DNA of 64,000 nt from Sphaerospermopsis torques-reginae ITEP-024 (GCF_019598945.1 NZ_CP080598.1:868001-932000), one strand, 5' to 3'; positions 54,301 to 62,811 are shown, numbered from the stretch's first letter. The notes: a model not told the origin generated them from the letters alone. Made by a program: numbers and translations.

Positions 54301-54366
54301 GATTCCTGTTGCTTGGCTTACCCACTGCACTAAGGTTTGCTGGCGATCTAGTAATAATGTTTTCAT
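51340..54366 (-). CDS. DUF1574 protein with four N-terminal repeats and an SGNH-like C-terminus
   Basis: This large 1008-residue protein partners the MBOAT gene. Residues about 1-460 contain four divergent units of roughly 100-110 residues, each with an (L/F)HI(F/M/L)C-type strand and a closing VYGRKKGE..PQW..RV pattern (VLVYGRKKGEHRPQWCHRV, AAVYGQKTEDKQPAWVDW, VRVYGRRAGDTEPVWHHGV). One membrane helix follows at about 540-562. The C-terminal DUF1574 domain (about 670-1005) has SGNH features: IIGSSRALRGVDP, NFGVNGATAQ and DPSHLNRYGA with Asp and His. It may transfer acetyl groups in the periplasm. The role of the repeated N-terminal part is unknown. Confidence 0.85.
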   Translation of the reverse strand: MKTLLLDRQQTLVQWVSQATGISTFGVKVRLLGNDLHILCEGTDCPKRWHTLYDLLQALGQTDLDSLTNEEQSSIYQVLVYGRKKGEHRPQWCHRVYLNQLDRHLEQAEQALLLETKKSRLPGGALIVSNESLARQGNPDAIARYLSENLSKLGVAVQVKSKPYESKAKSQKTGNRLWIFCQSTYSPDATLLAEPVAQQLRHLKLAGYQDAVIVSQVRGESEPDWRLRVDLTPPETMLKEWARWGDIQAIARLLTEVLLDFQVTVQASLKEFTLHIFCTPAVDPLKNSPAPEKEACLPLIISQLEKIAPQGILAAAVYGQKTEDKQPAWVDWLSLPAAQHTALATPTLELGTAGDEPAIIFLLERLLNQDMDWRLKTGGIRVLLLPKGDLLHIMCDAPNCPKRQQVASKVTQFIRQLSIVGVTGVRVYGRRAGDTEPVWHHGVDFGHRHRLVPEATPEFAATVEYVSDLLPKETNEPILRPDLTTQEFQNLVTEVTQDWLETAHQQVRKLLLASQLFTATNQSTEQNPDEQGLWGSLIWVALGLILVVKSDWMLGYVTTKIGQNTPKVTGVLTSPSSQSPVSLTSEKNQGQRTTFFTSNNNATYSQFGNSAFNASAFTQADDTPSTNLSASPLKLKANATAILLAARSNLPSFNTRQLDEQFALYKQRLATDGKPPDVLIIGSSRALRGVDPVALYQALAAQGYPKVDVFNFGVNGATAQVVEFIIRRLLQPSELPKMIIWADGSRAFNSDREDITFNAIAASKGYEAVLKRATQPVDNHSSNQAENSEKNEQIQDTSVNFNSYQAANDFLNQALVGISASYENRVQIKALLQKQLNYLPVINNSQQVNSKTELTSDTQDQNSQAAVDFDGFLPLSIRFNPATYYQNHPRVAGAYDNDYKDFQLAGEQDESLKSMIEFTKDKQISLVFVNMPLTGDYLDPARSKYEQEFQKYMLDVSTTNSNFIYRDLSQIWLKAHDYFSDPSHLNRYGAYEVSKRLAIDPMIPWSFK

Positions 54367-54583
54367 TATGAAGTTAACTTTAACAGGAAGCGAGTATTGG
54401 GGGATTTTGCCTGTACTTGTAAACTAGAACCATAGATTTATCACATTTTGCAGTTTTTTTTTAACAATTTTGTTACCATTGGAGCTTGCAAAATCGGCAA
54501 AGATAGTCTTACAAGGTTGCACGTCCTCTCAAGATTGAGTTTTGCGTCTATTTTACTCATCTGGCCATCATCAAGAATTAGCA

Positions 54584-54808
54584 ATGTCATCTGTAACCCA
54601 ACACCCATCACCCACCCCCGGATTAAATTTGCTCTTTTTTAGTATTCCCCAATCTGGTCTCTTACAAATAGCTACAGTATCTATGCTACTGCTACTTGTA
54701 GCAGATAAAGCAACAGGTCAGGGACTAGCAGCTTTAGGAGAAGCTAGTGAAGAGGTATTTAGAGGCGATCGCCTCCCTATTCTCAACTTTCCAGATCAAG
54801 AGGAATGA
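54584..54808 (+). CDS. Hypothetical membrane protein, 74 aa
   Basis: From ATG 54584 (MSSVTQHPSPTPG) the protein has a single hydrophobic helix (LLQIATVSMLLLLVADKA) and an acidic C-terminal tail (EEVFRGDRLPILNFPDQEE). The frame remains open to 54542 but the ATG matches the start of a recognisable protein-like segment. I believe related short proteins occur in other Nostocales, without a named family. It is divergent from the DUF1574 gene, 217 bases away. Confidence 0.6.
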   Translation: MSSVTQHPSPTPGLNLLFFSIPQSGLLQIATVSMLLLLVADKATGQGLAALGEASEEVFRGDRLPILNFPDQEE

Positions 54809-54831
54809 TAAGTAGGCAGGAGGCAGAATAA

Positions 54832-54868
54832 TTTTAGATTTTAGATTTTAGATTTTAGATTTTAGATT
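54832..54868. repeat. Heptamer array TTTTAGA x5
   Basis: Five perfect TTTTAGA units lie between the 74-aa gene and ppc; AGTCACC units follow at about 54924-54945. Confidence 0.9.
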
Positions 54869-55023
54869 GGAGTGGACAAAAACAATCCAAAATCCTTTCA
54901 TCCAAAATCCAAAATTGTATCCCCAGTCACCAGTCACCAGTCACCAGTCCCCAATCACCCCCTACAGCAACAACCAAAAAACTAAAATTGTAGGCATTAA
55001 TTGGCTTTACTAGAGCAAAGAAT

Positions 55024-58000
55024 ATGAGTTCTATTTTATACTCTTCCTCGCCATCAGCGAATATCTACCCTATGTCTGAATTATTTTTACGTCATCGTCT
55101 ACAGATAGTAGAAGAATTGTGGGAGTCGGTGTTGCGGCAAGAATGCGGCCAAAAAATGGTGGATCTATTACGGCAGTTGCGTGATTTGTGTTCACCGGAA
55201 GGACAAGCTACCAATGATCAAGCCTCGTCAGCTGTGGAACTGATTGAACAGCTAAATATTAACGAGGCCATTCGTGCTGCTCGTGCTTTTGCTCTTTATT
55301 TTCAATTGATTAATATCATTGAGCAGGAATATGAACAAAAGCAACAGTTAAGCCGCTATTCTGACTCAGACAGCATAGATCAGGAAAATATTCCCAATAT
55401 TGTTTATTCGACTAACCAACGAGAAGACGACTTACCCGTTACTAAGTCATGGGGAGGAAATGCCATATCTCACAGTTGGACTGATACAACACCAGCTACA
55501 CAAAAAGGTACATTTGCAGCTTTATTTCCTCTATTATTCAAACTGAATGTACCACCCCAGCAAATTCAGCGTTTAATTTCGCAACTAGATATTCGGTTGG
55601 TTTTCACTGCACACCCCACAGAAATTGTCCGCCACACGATCCGGGATAAGCAGCGACAAGTAGTAAGTCTTCTGCAACAGTTGGATAATGTGGAAACCCG
55701 TTCTGGTGGGTATCCTTGGGAAGCAGCAGAGGTAAAAGAGAGATTATTAGAAGAAATCCGTCTATGGTGGCGCACTGATGAATTACATCAGTTTAAACCA
55801 ACTGTATTGGATGAAGTAGATTATGCTTTACACTACTTTCAAGAAGTGTTATTTGATGGTATTCCCCAACTTTACAAACGCCTCAAATACTCTCTAAAAC
55901 AAACATTTCCTTGGTTAGAACCACCCAGTAAAAATTTCTGTTCTTTTGGTTCTTGGGTAGGTTCAGATAGAGACGGAAACCCATCGGTAACACCGGAAGT
56001 AACTTGGAAAACCGCTTGTTATCAGCGGAAGATGGTTTTGGAAAGATACATTCAATCAGTGAAACAACTGATTGAATTGTTAAGTGTGTCAATGCACTGG
56101 AGTGATGTACTTCCAGATTTGTTGGAGTCGTTAGAGTTAGATCAATCTATTTTGAGTGATGTCTACGATGCGCTGGCTTTGCGTTATCGTCAAGAACCTT
56201 ATCGCTTAAAATTGGCTTATGTGTTAAGAAGGCTGGAAAATACCCGCGATCGCAATCTGGCTTTATATAATCGGGAAACACCAAGCAATGAAGATTCTCC
56301 CATGTATCGTTCTGGGGCGGAATTTTTAGCGGAACTGCGATTAATTCAACGCAATTTGACGGAAACAGGTTTAAGTTGTGGAGAATTAGATCATCTCATC
56401 TGTCAGGTAGAAATTTTCGACTTTAATCTTACCCAGTTAGATATTCGTCAAGAATCATCTCGTCATTCTGATGCGCTCAATGAGATTCTTGAATACTTGC
56501 AGATTTTACCCCAATCTTATCACGAACTATCCGAAGCACAAAGGGTAGCTTGGTTAACGGGAGAACTGCAAACCAGACGGCCGTTAATTCCCGCAGAATT
56601 ACCATTTTCGGAAAAAACTAATGATGTAATTGAAACTTTCCGGGTGGTGCGATCGCTACAACAAGAATTTGGCATTAACATCTGCCAAACTTACATTATC
56701 AGTATGTGCCGGGAAGTTAGCGATGTTTTGGAAGTTCTGCTGTTAGCGAAAGAAGCGCGGTTATTTGATCCAGCGATCGCTGTAGGAACTATCAGAGTTG
56801 TACCGCTATTTGAAACTGTAGAAGACTTACAACGCTCTAGAAGCGTGATGCGGCAATTGTTTGAACTACCATTGTATCGTGCCTTTTTAGCTGGAGGTTA
56901 TGAAGCAACCAACCCAGAAAATACCTCTTCCCATACCACCCTCAACCCCAACTTACAAGAAGTAATGTTAGGGTATTCTGACAGTAACAAAGATTCAGGG
57001 TTTTTAAGCAGTAACTGGGAAATTCATAAAGCCCAAAAATCACTGCAAAAAATCGCCGAAGAATACGGTTTAAACCTGCGAATTTTCCACGGACGGGGTG
57101 GATCGGTAGGTCGTGGTGGTGGACCTGCTTATGAGGCAATTTTGGCTCAACCAGGACATAGTATTAATGGACGGATCAAGATTACTGAACAAGGGGAAGT
57201 TTTAGCTTCTAAATATTCTTTGTTGGATCTAGCTTTGTATCACATTGAAACTATTACCAGCGCAGTGGTCCAAGCTAGTTTGTTAAAAACCGGGTTTGAT
57301 GATATTGAACCTTGGAACGAGATTATGGAAGAATTAGCTCATGCGTCGCGTCAACATTATCGGGCGCTCATTTACGAACAACCCGATTTTATCGACTTCT
57401 TCCATCAAGTTACCCCCATCGAAGAAATTAGCCAACTGCAAATTAGCTCCCGTCCAGCGCGACGACCATCTGGTAAAAAGGATTTAAGCAGTTTACGAGC
57501 AATTCCTTGGGTATTTAGTTGGACACAAACCCGATTTTTGTTACCTTCCTGGTATGGTGTGGGTACAGCTTTACAGGAGTTCTTGAACGAGCAACCGGAA
57601 GAACACTTAAAATTAATGCGTTACTTTTATGTCAAATGGCCTTTCTTCAAAATGGTGATTTCTAAAGCAGAAATGACATTGGCAAAAGTAGACATAGAAA
57701 TGGCGCGTCATTACGTACAGGAATTGTCTAACCCAGAAGACAAACCTCGCTTTGAGAAAGTGTTTGAGCAAATTGCTAGTGAGTTCTATCTCACCAGGGA
57801 TTTAGTCTTAAAAATCACTGGACACCAAAAACTTTTAGACGGTGATCCGATTTTGCAGCGTTCAGTACAGTTACGTAATGGAACTATTGTACCGTTAGGA
57901 TTTATCCAAGTTTCTCTACTTAAACGGCTTAGACAGTACAAGAACAGCACCACCCCAGGAGTAATTCACTCTCGTTACAGTAAAGGAGAGTTACTGCGAG

Positions 58001-58053
58001 GAGCATTGTTAACTATTAATGGTATTGCCGCAGGAATGAGAAATACAGGCTGA
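55024..58053 (+). CDS. ppc: Phosphoenolpyruvate carboxylase
   Basis: Ppc carboxylates PEP to oxaloacetate with bicarbonate, replenishing the TCA cycle. The 1009-residue length fits cyanobacterial enzymes. The PEP-binding histidine is in [20 protein letters not shown]. The second signature is [19 protein letters not shown], the flexible glycine-rich loop is [15 protein letters not shown], and the C-terminus ends in the conserved [14 protein letters not shown] 55024 and ATG 55072 ([10 protein letters not shown]) are both possible starts. The gene is monocistronic or followed by the small membrane protein at 58184. Confidence 0.97.
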   Translation: MSSILYSSSPSANIYPMSELFLRHRLQIVEELWESVLRQECGQKMVDLLRQLRDLCSPEGQATNDQASSAVELIEQLNINEAIRAARAFALYFQLINIIEQEYEQKQQLSRYSDSDSIDQENIPNIVYSTNQREDDLPVTKSWGGNAISHSWTDTTPATQKGTFAALFPLLFKLNVPPQQIQRLISQLDIRLVFTAHPTEIVRHTIRDKQRQVVSLLQQLDNVETRSGGYPWEAAEVKERLLEEIRLWWRTDELHQFKPTVLDEVDYALHYFQEVLFDGIPQLYKRLKYSLKQTFPWLEPPSKNFCSFGSWVGSDRDGNPSVTPEVTWKTACYQRKMVLERYIQSVKQLIELLSVSMHWSDVLPDLLESLELDQSILSDVYDALALRYRQEPYRLKLAYVLRRLENTRDRNLALYNRETPSNEDSPMYRSGAEFLAELRLIQRNLTETGLSCGELDHLICQVEIFDFNLTQLDIRQESSRHSDALNEILEYLQILPQSYHELSEAQRVAWLTGELQTRRPLIPAELPFSEKTNDVIETFRVVRSLQQEFGINICQTYIISMCREVSDVLEVLLLAKEARLFDPAIAVGTIRVVPLFETVEDLQRSRSVMRQLFELPLYRAFLAGGYEATNPENTSSHTTLNPNLQEVMLGYSDSNKDSGFLSSNWEIHKAQKSLQKIAEEYGLNLRIFHGRGGSVGRGGGPAYEAILAQPGHSINGRIKITEQGEVLASKYSLLDLALYHIETITSAVVQASLLKTGFDDIEPWNEIMEELAHASRQHYRALIYEQPDFIDFFHQVTPIEEISQLQISSRPARRPSGKKDLSSLRAIPWVFSWTQTRFLLPSWYGVGTALQEFLNEQPEEHLKLMRYFYVKWPFFKMVISKAEMTLAKVDIEMARHYVQELSNPEDKPRFEKVFEQIASEFYLTRDLVLKITGHQKLLDGDPILQRSVQLRNGTIVPLGFIQVSLLKRLRQYKNSTTPGVIHSRYSKGELLRGALLTINGIAAGMRNTG

Positions 58054-58133
58054 AGAAGGTGACAGGTGACAGGTGACAGAAAGAAAGAGTGTAAGAGAAG
58101 ATATTTTTACTTATCCCAATCCCCCCATATCAC

Positions 58134-58175
58134 CAGTCCCCAGTCCCCAGTCCCCAGTCCCCAGTCCCCAGTCCC
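58134..58175. repeat. Heptamer array CCAGTCC x6
   Basis: Six perfect units end eight bases before the next ATG. Read in frame they encode the artificial extension PSPQSPVPSPQSP. Confidence 0.95.
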
Positions 58176-58183
58176 CAAACACC

Positions 58184-58435
58184 ATGATTAAAAAACGCAT
58201 TCTAATTTGTACTTTTGTAGCCCTATCATCCGGCTTTTTTGGTGGTTTGATGGCGGCACAAATTACTTCCATGTTGCATAACCAAAAATGTCAAACTCAA
58301 GGCTGGGGTTTCCAGCAAGTTTGTAATGTAGTAGTCACACCTGGAGCAATTTGGCAGGGTAGTATAGCGGGAATATGGACAGGTACAATATTAGGGGCGT
58401 TTGTTGGCGGGTCAATAGTACGTAAAAGTTATTAG
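58184..58435 (+). CDS. Hypothetical membrane protein, 83 aa
   Basis: Starting at ATG 58184 (MIKKRILICTFVALSS), the protein has a first hydrophobic segment with small residues (GFFGGLMAAQI), a loop with a cysteine pair (NQKCQTQGWGFQQVC), and a second glycine-rich membrane segment (GSIAGIWTGTILGAFVGGSIV). The in-frame upstream extension to 58073 is made of heptamer repeats and is not credible. The two cysteines may form a disulphide. No family is recognised. Confidence 0.65.
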   Translation: MIKKRILICTFVALSSGFFGGLMAAQITSMLHNQKCQTQGWGFQQVCNVVVTPGAIWQGSIAGIWTGTILGAFVGGSIVRKSY

Positions 58436-58560
58436 TAATTTGGTAATGGGTAATGGGTAATGGGTAATTGGTAATTGGTAATTGGTAATTGGTAATTGGA
58501 AAACATAAAATTGATTACCCAGTCACCAGTCACCAGTCACCAGTCCCTACCAGTCCCCAG
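58436..58560. repeat. Heptamer arrays TGGTAAT and CAGTCAC
   Basis: TGGTAAT/TGGGTAA units (58438-58499) and CAGTCAC units (58520-58543) fill the gap between two convergent genes. Confidence 0.9.
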
Positions 58561-58563
58561 TCC

Positions 58564-58947
58564 CTATTCCATTGGAGTAGTAGATGATTGCAGACTGCTT
58601 AAAGATTGCCAAGTATTGGTGCTAGTATCAAAACATCGCCAATTTCCCTTCCGTTCGTCTTTATAACAAAATAACGTGCGATCGCGGTCATCAAAATTAT
58701 CAGTTAAAAAATATACCATTCCTCGAAATGGATAAGTTTTACGACTCAGGCGCTTTGCTACGGCTTGATTCGGACATTCTACGATAAAAACGGATTCTCC
58801 ATTGATTTTAGCGAGGGAGAAAATACACATCCGCAAAATTGCTCTCAGCCAACTTTCAGAATTCTCGAAGTAATCGTCGATAATTTTGTTAGTTAGAGCT
58901 TGTTCGAGGCTGCGGTCTTTGTTACGAGGAGTGTGGGCATCAGACAT
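58564..58947 (-). CDS. Hypothetical protein, 127 aa
   Basis: The protein has a helical N-terminal half (LEQALTNKIIDDYFENSESW) and a beta-rich second half (SVFIVECPNQAVAKRL, GMVYFLTDNFDDRDRTLFCYK), with several aromatic residues and no signal peptide. Codon use and the clean frame support a real gene. It converges with the 83-aa membrane protein. I do not recognise a family; cyanobacteria-specific unknown proteins of this size are common. Confidence 0.6.
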   Translation of the reverse strand: MSDAHTPRNKDRSLEQALTNKIIDDYFENSESWLRAILRMCIFSLAKINGESVFIVECPNQAVAKRLSRKTYPFRGMVYFLTDNFDDRDRTLFCYKDERKGNWRCFDTSTNTWQSLSSLQSSTTPME

Positions 58948-59018
58948 AGCATCACCTAAAAATGGCTATACCGCTGGTTCGAGATTAAACTAAAATTTCC
59001 CAAAGTGGCAAGTCTCAA

Positions 59019-59049
59019 TAGGTGACAGGTGACAGGTGACAGGTGACAG
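59019..59049. repeat. Heptamer array GGTGACA x4
   Basis: Four copies of GGTGACA are followed by AGGCAGGGGAGG sequence, upstream of the DUF4090-like gene. Confidence 0.85.
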
Positions 59050-59138
59050 CGAAGAGGCAGGGGAGGTAGGGGAAGATTAATAACCCAATGCCCAATGACC
59101 TGGTAATATATACCTATAAACTTGAGAATTTAATAGCC

Positions 59139-59444
59139 ATGACGACTGAAACTAATGTAAAAAATCAAGCTACTACAGGTGCTGATGCTGTTGATGTGGC
59201 GATCGCACAAGGAATTGATTTTGATGGTTCTCCTATTCCTGCTGCTAAGTTGGAACTGTATAATCAAGTCATGGGCTTAGAAGCTGGTAGACAACGCAGT
59301 GGTGTATCTAATACTATGCGTTCTCGTATCGTTCGCATTGGTGCAAAGCATATTCCCCAAGCTGAGTTAGACGCAAAGCTGGTTGCTGCTGGTTTTGCTC
59401 CTTTGAAAGAAAAAGAAATTGCCTTTTTCTATGGCGGTAAGTAA
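59139..59444 (+). CDS. DUF4090-like cyanobacterial protein
   Basis: The 101-residue protein starts at ATG 59139 (MTTETNVKNQATTGADAVD). The conserved part reads IAQGIDFDGSPIPAAKLELY, then LEAGRQRSGVSNTMRSRIVR, and LKEKEIAFFYGG at the end. I recognise this as the cyanobacterial family DUF4090; the number is from memory. It is soluble, with no membrane segment. The function is unknown. The frame extends upstream to 59088 but that part overlaps repeats. A hairpin (GAGGCGTT/AACGTCTC, 59467-59489) follows the gene. Confidence 0.72.
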   Translation: MTTETNVKNQATTGADAVDVAIAQGIDFDGSPIPAAKLELYNQVMGLEAGRQRSGVSNTMRSRIVRIGAKHIPQAELDAKLVAAGFAPLKEKEIAFFYGGK

Positions 59445-59585
59445 TTTTTCCTGTTGATAAAAGCAAGAGGCGTTTTATGGAACGTCTCTACAAAAATTTA
59501 TAATAATCACAATTATTGCTATCTTCAATTTTCTGGAATTAGGGTAAATTTAAAGTAATCTTATATTTTCGACTCAGGAGTTTAA

Positions 59586-59990
59586 TTGATGGATATACTC
59601 ATTGAATCGACAAAGGATTTTGAAGCTGATTTAGAAAAATTTACCGATACAGAGAAGTTTAGAATTATTAAGGAAATGAATCGGAATTTTGAACTTCTTT
59701 CATCTAATAATAATTCTTTAAATAATTCTTTTTATGAACATAGCGAACAACTCAGAAACATTAAACTAAATCATGACTATGATTCTACTATATATTGTCT
59801 CAAAATTAACGATCAACAAAGAATAATTTTAACTATTGATGATGATCCGATTTTTGGGTGTATTTTAATTACTTTATTTAGATTAGTGGATCGAGAAAAT
59901 GCCCAAAAAGCTTACAATGCAGTTACAGAGATGATTTATCAAGATTTCACGGTAGAAGAAAATCAAGATTTAGAAATTCAGTGTTGTTAA
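59586..59990 (+). CDS. RelE/ParE-like toxin-family protein (first of a pair)
   Basis: The 134-residue protein has features of the RelE/ParE fold: an N-terminal FEADLEKFTDTEKFRIIKEM helix pair, a loop, then YCLKINDQQRIILTIDDDP and FGCILITLFRLVDRENAQKAY strands. It overlaps the start of the next gene by one base (TAATG), so the two are translationally coupled. That partner does not look like a classic DNA-binding antitoxin. The assignment rests on pattern only; no catalytic residues can be fixed. Confidence 0.5.
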   Translation: MMDILIESTKDFEADLEKFTDTEKFRIIKEMNRNFELLSSNNNSLNNSFYEHSEQLRNIKLNHDYDSTIYCLKINDQQRIILTIDDDPIFGCILITLFRLVDRENAQKAYNAVTEMIYQDFTVEENQDLEIQCC

Positions 59991-60322
59991 TGGCACAAAT
60001 TAAACCTCTGTTAGATGAATATGGTGTCATTCATGAAGCAATGAAAATTCTTCCAGAATATCTGAAAATTGATTTTCTGGAAGCTTTAGCTGAGTTAGAA
60101 GATAATGAATGTCACAGAACTAGAACTTTTCCAAAAACTAGATTACATAAGGTAGCGGGTATTAAACAAGCTATTTACCGTGCGGATATTAATAAAATAT
60201 CAGGGTGGCGGATTCATTTACAATATATTGATGGAAAAATTCACCTCAAAGATATTATTAATGGTCAACATCATGATAATGTGATGCTGGTGATTAAGTT
60301 GAAAAAGGATAGATATGATTGA
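59990..60322 (+). CDS. RelE-like/partner protein (second of a pair)
   Basis: The 110-residue protein starts at ATG 59990, which shares a base with the preceding stop. An N-terminal helix (LDEYGVIHEAMKILPEYLKID) precedes a beta-rich half with RLHKVAGIKQAIYRADINKI, GWRIHLQYIDGKIHLKDI and the basic end VIKLKKDRYD. The second half resembles toxin-like RelE/HigB proteins, while the first could be the neutralising region. No helix-turn-helix or ribbon-helix-helix domain is obvious. The function is unproven. Confidence 0.5.
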   Translation: MAQIKPLLDEYGVIHEAMKILPEYLKIDFLEALAELEDNECHRTRTFPKTRLHKVAGIKQAIYRADINKISGWRIHLQYIDGKIHLKDIINGQHHDNVMLVIKLKKDRYD

Positions 60323-60400
60323 TAATTGATAATTGATAATTGACAATTGGTAATTGGTAATTGGTAATTGGTAATTGATAATTGACAATTGGTAATTGAT
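60317..60400. repeat. Heptamer arrays TTGATAA and TTGGTAA
   Basis: TTGATAA/TTGACAA units and TTGGTAA units fill the gap between the toxin-like pair and the Uma2 genes. Confidence 0.9.
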
Positions 60401-60401
60401 T

Positions 60402-60962
60402 CTAGCCTAAAATGCTATCAACGGTAATTTTAATTTCTGGAAATGCGAGAATATCTAAAATTTCACCACGTTGAAAGGTTTTGATTTTACTATAAGTATT
60501 TTCTGTAGGTTGACGATAAACGATAATTTTTTGTTCGATGATATCAACTAGCCAAACTTCTACAATACCATTAGCTGCATAAAGGGGAATTTTGATATCT
60601 CGATCATATTCAAAACTACTATCTGCAACTTCTATTAATAAGAATACATCCGATGGTTGGGGATGTGCAGATTCATAAAAATCTTCACGGGGTTTCAGTA
60701 ACGCTATGTCTGGTTGCGGTTCGGAAAAATTATCTAAAGTTATGGGGTTTTGTACAGCAACAATTACTCTTTTACCTAGTAACTGTGAAAAAATAGAGTT
60801 TAAACGATTTACACAAGATGCGTGTTTTCTTCCAATTGGTGACATTTCAATTATTTCTCCGTTAATTAATTCCACTCTATCATCTTCTGTTAATATTCCT
60901 GCTTCATTCATTTGGTGATATTCTGTAACTGTGAAACGTCTGGTTAATAATTTAGTAGACAT
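60402..60962 (-). CDS. Uma2 family (DUF820) putative endonuclease, tandem copy A
   Basis: The 186-residue Uma2 protein has the family landmarks ELINGEIIEMSPIG, PDIALLKPREDFYE, LLIEVADSSFEYDRDIKIPLYA and VWLVDIIEQKIIVYR. The acidic residues of the PD-(D/E)XK-like fold (the ELINGE start, the PDIALL Asp and the LIEVAD Glu) are present. It is almost identical in its N- and C-terminal thirds to the next gene to the right (copy B), while the middle (about 52-75) differs. Function is unknown, as for the whole family. Confidence 0.9.
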   Translation of the reverse strand: MSTKLLTRRFTVTEYHQMNEAGILTEDDRVELINGEIIEMSPIGRKHASCVNRLNSIFSQLLGKRVIVAVQNPITLDNFSEPQPDIALLKPREDFYESAHPQPSDVFLLIEVADSSFEYDRDIKIPLYAANGIVEVWLVDIIEQKIIVYRQPTENTYSKIKTFQRGEILDILAFPEIKITVDSILG

Positions 60963-61019
60963 AGTTCACTCTCTTTGTTGATGATATTGGTTAATTATTG
61001 CTATAATTTGTTTCTATAA

Positions 61020-61586
61020 TTATTTTGTTCCTAAAATACTATCAACGGTAATTTTAATTTCTGGAAATGCGAGAATATCTAAAATTTCACCACGTTGAAA
61101 GGTTTTGATTTTACTATAAGTATTTTCTGTAGGTTGACGATAAACAATGATTTTTTGTTCGATGATATCCACTAACCAAACTTCTACAATACCATTAGCT
61201 GCATAAAGTGGAATTTTTATATCTCGATCATATTCAAAACTGCTATCTGCAACTTCTATTAATAATAATACATCCGATGGTTGAGGATGTGCAGATTCAT
61301 AAAAATCTTCACGGGGTTTAAGTAATGCTATGTCTGGTTGGGGTTCGGAAAAATTATTCAAATTGACGGGATTTTGAGAATCAACTATTGCTAATGGAAG
61401 CAACAATTGAGACAATGTACTAATTAATCTTCTTACACAACTTGCGTGTCTTCTTCCAATGGGTGACATTTCAATAATTTCTCCGTTAATTAATTCTACT
61501 CTATCATCTTCTGTTAAAATTCCTGCTGCATTCATTTGATGATATTGTTCAACTGTGAAACGTCTGGTTAATAGTTTAGTAGACAT
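61020..61586 (-). CDS. Uma2 family (DUF820) putative endonuclease, tandem copy B
   Basis: The 188-residue paralogue of copy A is offset by 624 bases. The first 49 and last 110 residues are nearly the same, down to the DNA, but the segment RLISTLSQLLLPLAIVDSQN replaces RLNSIFSQLLGKRVIVAVQN. The pattern suggests a tandem duplication with later exchange or selection limited to the middle. It ends in an extra TK. A MITE-like element lies just upstream (61617-61717). Confidence 0.9.
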   Translation of the reverse strand: MSTKLLTRRFTVEQYHQMNAAGILTEDDRVELINGEIIEMSPIGRRHASCVRRLISTLSQLLLPLAIVDSQNPVNLNNFSEPQPDIALLKPREDFYESAHPQPSDVLLLIEVADSSFEYDRDIKIPLYAANGIVEVWLVDIIEQKIIVYRQPTENTYSKIKTFQRGEILDILAFPEIKITVDSILGTK

Positions 61587-61616
61587 AGTTCACTCTCTTT
61601 TTTGGTGATATTTATA

Positions 61617-61712
61617 GTAATTTCCATTCAAGTGAAGTACAAGTATTAGTAATTAAACGCAGATGGACGCAGATAAACGCAGATAATTTTGTACTTCATT
61701 AGAATAGGAAAC
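61617..61712. mobile_element. MITE-like element with AATTTCC...GAAGTACAA inverted ends
   Basis: AATTTCCATTCAAGTGAAGT (61619-61638) and its imperfect inverse near 61689-61712 (TTGTACTTCATTAGAATAGG) enclose ACGCAGATGGACGCAGATAA repeats. No coding capacity is seen. Confidence 0.55.
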
Positions 61713-61754
61713 GGTATATCAATTCTAGCATTTATTGGTTTTTTAAGAGATAGA

Positions 61755-61784
61755 TCCCCGATTGATTTCATAATTCAGGGATCT
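61755..61784. repeat. Dispersed AGATCCC...GGGATCT palindrome
   Basis: AGATCCCCGA and CAGGGATCT in inverse form match the family at 3589 and 6053. It lies after the NUDIX gene end on the minus strand and may help terminate it. Confidence 0.45.
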
Positions 61785-61845
61785 GGAAAGGTTTTGATTT
61801 TGCTGAAAGCTGATTAGTGATTACTGATTACTGATAGCTAAATGC

Positions 61846-62277
61846 TTACAAATAATCAAAAAATACTTCTGGTACTAATCTTAATTCTCCTGATTTAAAC
61901 TTCTCAATTTCTACCCATAAAGCGCGATGTTTCTTTTCTGGTGTTTCGGAAAAAGTTAAACTTTCAATTTGGTAAAATTTCGGATCTGCAAAGTCGCATT
62001 GATAAAGTTGGATGATTTCATGTCCTTGTTTACCATCGAATATAAACAGGTTTTCGATACAATTTAAATAACGAATGTTGGTTAAATCAGCTTGTATTTC
62101 TTCTTGAAATTCTCGTTCCAATGCTATGCGACTGGTTTCACCAAATTCTACTCCTCCACCTAAAGCACGATAAAATGTTGATTGTTTTGTCGGATCATAT
62201 CCTTCAGAAACAAAGATTCTGTCACCGTCTTTAATTAATGCTAAAACTATGACTCTAATTTCACCTGGTTTATTCAT
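61846..62277 (-). CDS. NUDIX hydrolase
   Basis: The 143-residue NUDIX-fold protein has the signature box GGGVEFGETSRIALEREFQE followed by EI, giving G-x5-E-x7-R-E-x-x-E-E. The box normally ends in EExG; here the last position is Q, a change seen in some members. Typical strands precede it (VIVLALIKDGDRIFVSEGYD). It probably cleaves a nucleoside-diphosphate-linked substrate. It is divergent to nothing nearby; the DUF3531 gene lies upstream on the same strand, 30 bases away, suggesting co-transcription. Confidence 0.92.
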   Translation of the reverse strand: MNKPGEIRVIVLALIKDGDRIFVSEGYDPTKQSTFYRALGGGVEFGETSRIALEREFQEEIQADLTNIRYLNCIENLFIFDGKQGHEIIQLYQCDFADPKFYQIESLTFSETPEKKHRALWVEIEKFKSGELRLVPEVFFDYL

Positions 62278-62307
62278 TGTTGTGAGTAATTGTTGTTATT
62301 TGAATTA

Positions 62308-62760
62308 TTAATTATCGTAAATGGAATAAGCGCGAGTTTCACTATCTTCTACTGGCCAATCTTCGTTTTCACCACCTAAATATAATGCTTCTATGGTGAC
62401 GTATTCTTCACTTAATTGAGTGAGGGCGTTGATGAGAATATCTAAGGCGATCGCATCACTTGTTCCTAAATCAAACCAGCATCTTCCCCATTCCCCTTCA
62501 TATTCAAATTCTCCCATGTTGTGCATTAAAGCTAACATACTTTGATCATAACCTTGGTTGTCATAATCCATGTAGCTTAAATCCAAACCTGTTTCTTGAA
62601 CTTGCAAGTTTTCAGCGTTGAAACCTCCTAGTTTACCTAAATAAAACCAGGAGTTAAACACTTCTTCTACATATTGTTTTTCTTGTTGGGAAGGAATGGT
62701 ACTAAATTTGATCCAGAACCAAACGTCAAAGGGATTAAATTCGCGGAATTGAATGTACAT
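62308..62760 (-). CDS. DUF3531 family protein
   Basis: The 150-residue protein starts at MYIQFREFNPFDVWFW, the conserved beginning of the cyanobacterial/plastid DUF3531 family. Conserved segments include EKQYVEEVFNSWFYLGKLGG, LQVQETGLDLSYMDYD and NMGEFEYEGEWGRCWFDLGT. An in-frame extension to 62820 encodes only ITNHQSP units from the heptamer array, so ATG 62760 is chosen. Function is unknown. Confidence 0.9.
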   Translation of the reverse strand: MYIQFREFNPFDVWFWIKFSTIPSQQEKQYVEEVFNSWFYLGKLGGFNAENLQVQETGLDLSYMDYDNQGYDQSMLALMHNMGEFEYEGEWGRCWFDLGTSDAIALDILINALTQLSEEYVTIEALYLGGENEDWPVEDSETRAYSIYDN

Positions 62761-62762
62761 TT

Positions 62763-62811
62763 TTGGTGATTGGTGATTGGTGATTGGTGATTGGTGATTG
62801 GTGATTGGTGA
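62763..62811. repeat. Heptamer array TTGGTGA x7
   Basis: Seven perfect TTGGTGA units begin two bases upstream of the DUF3531 start codon. Confidence 0.95.
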
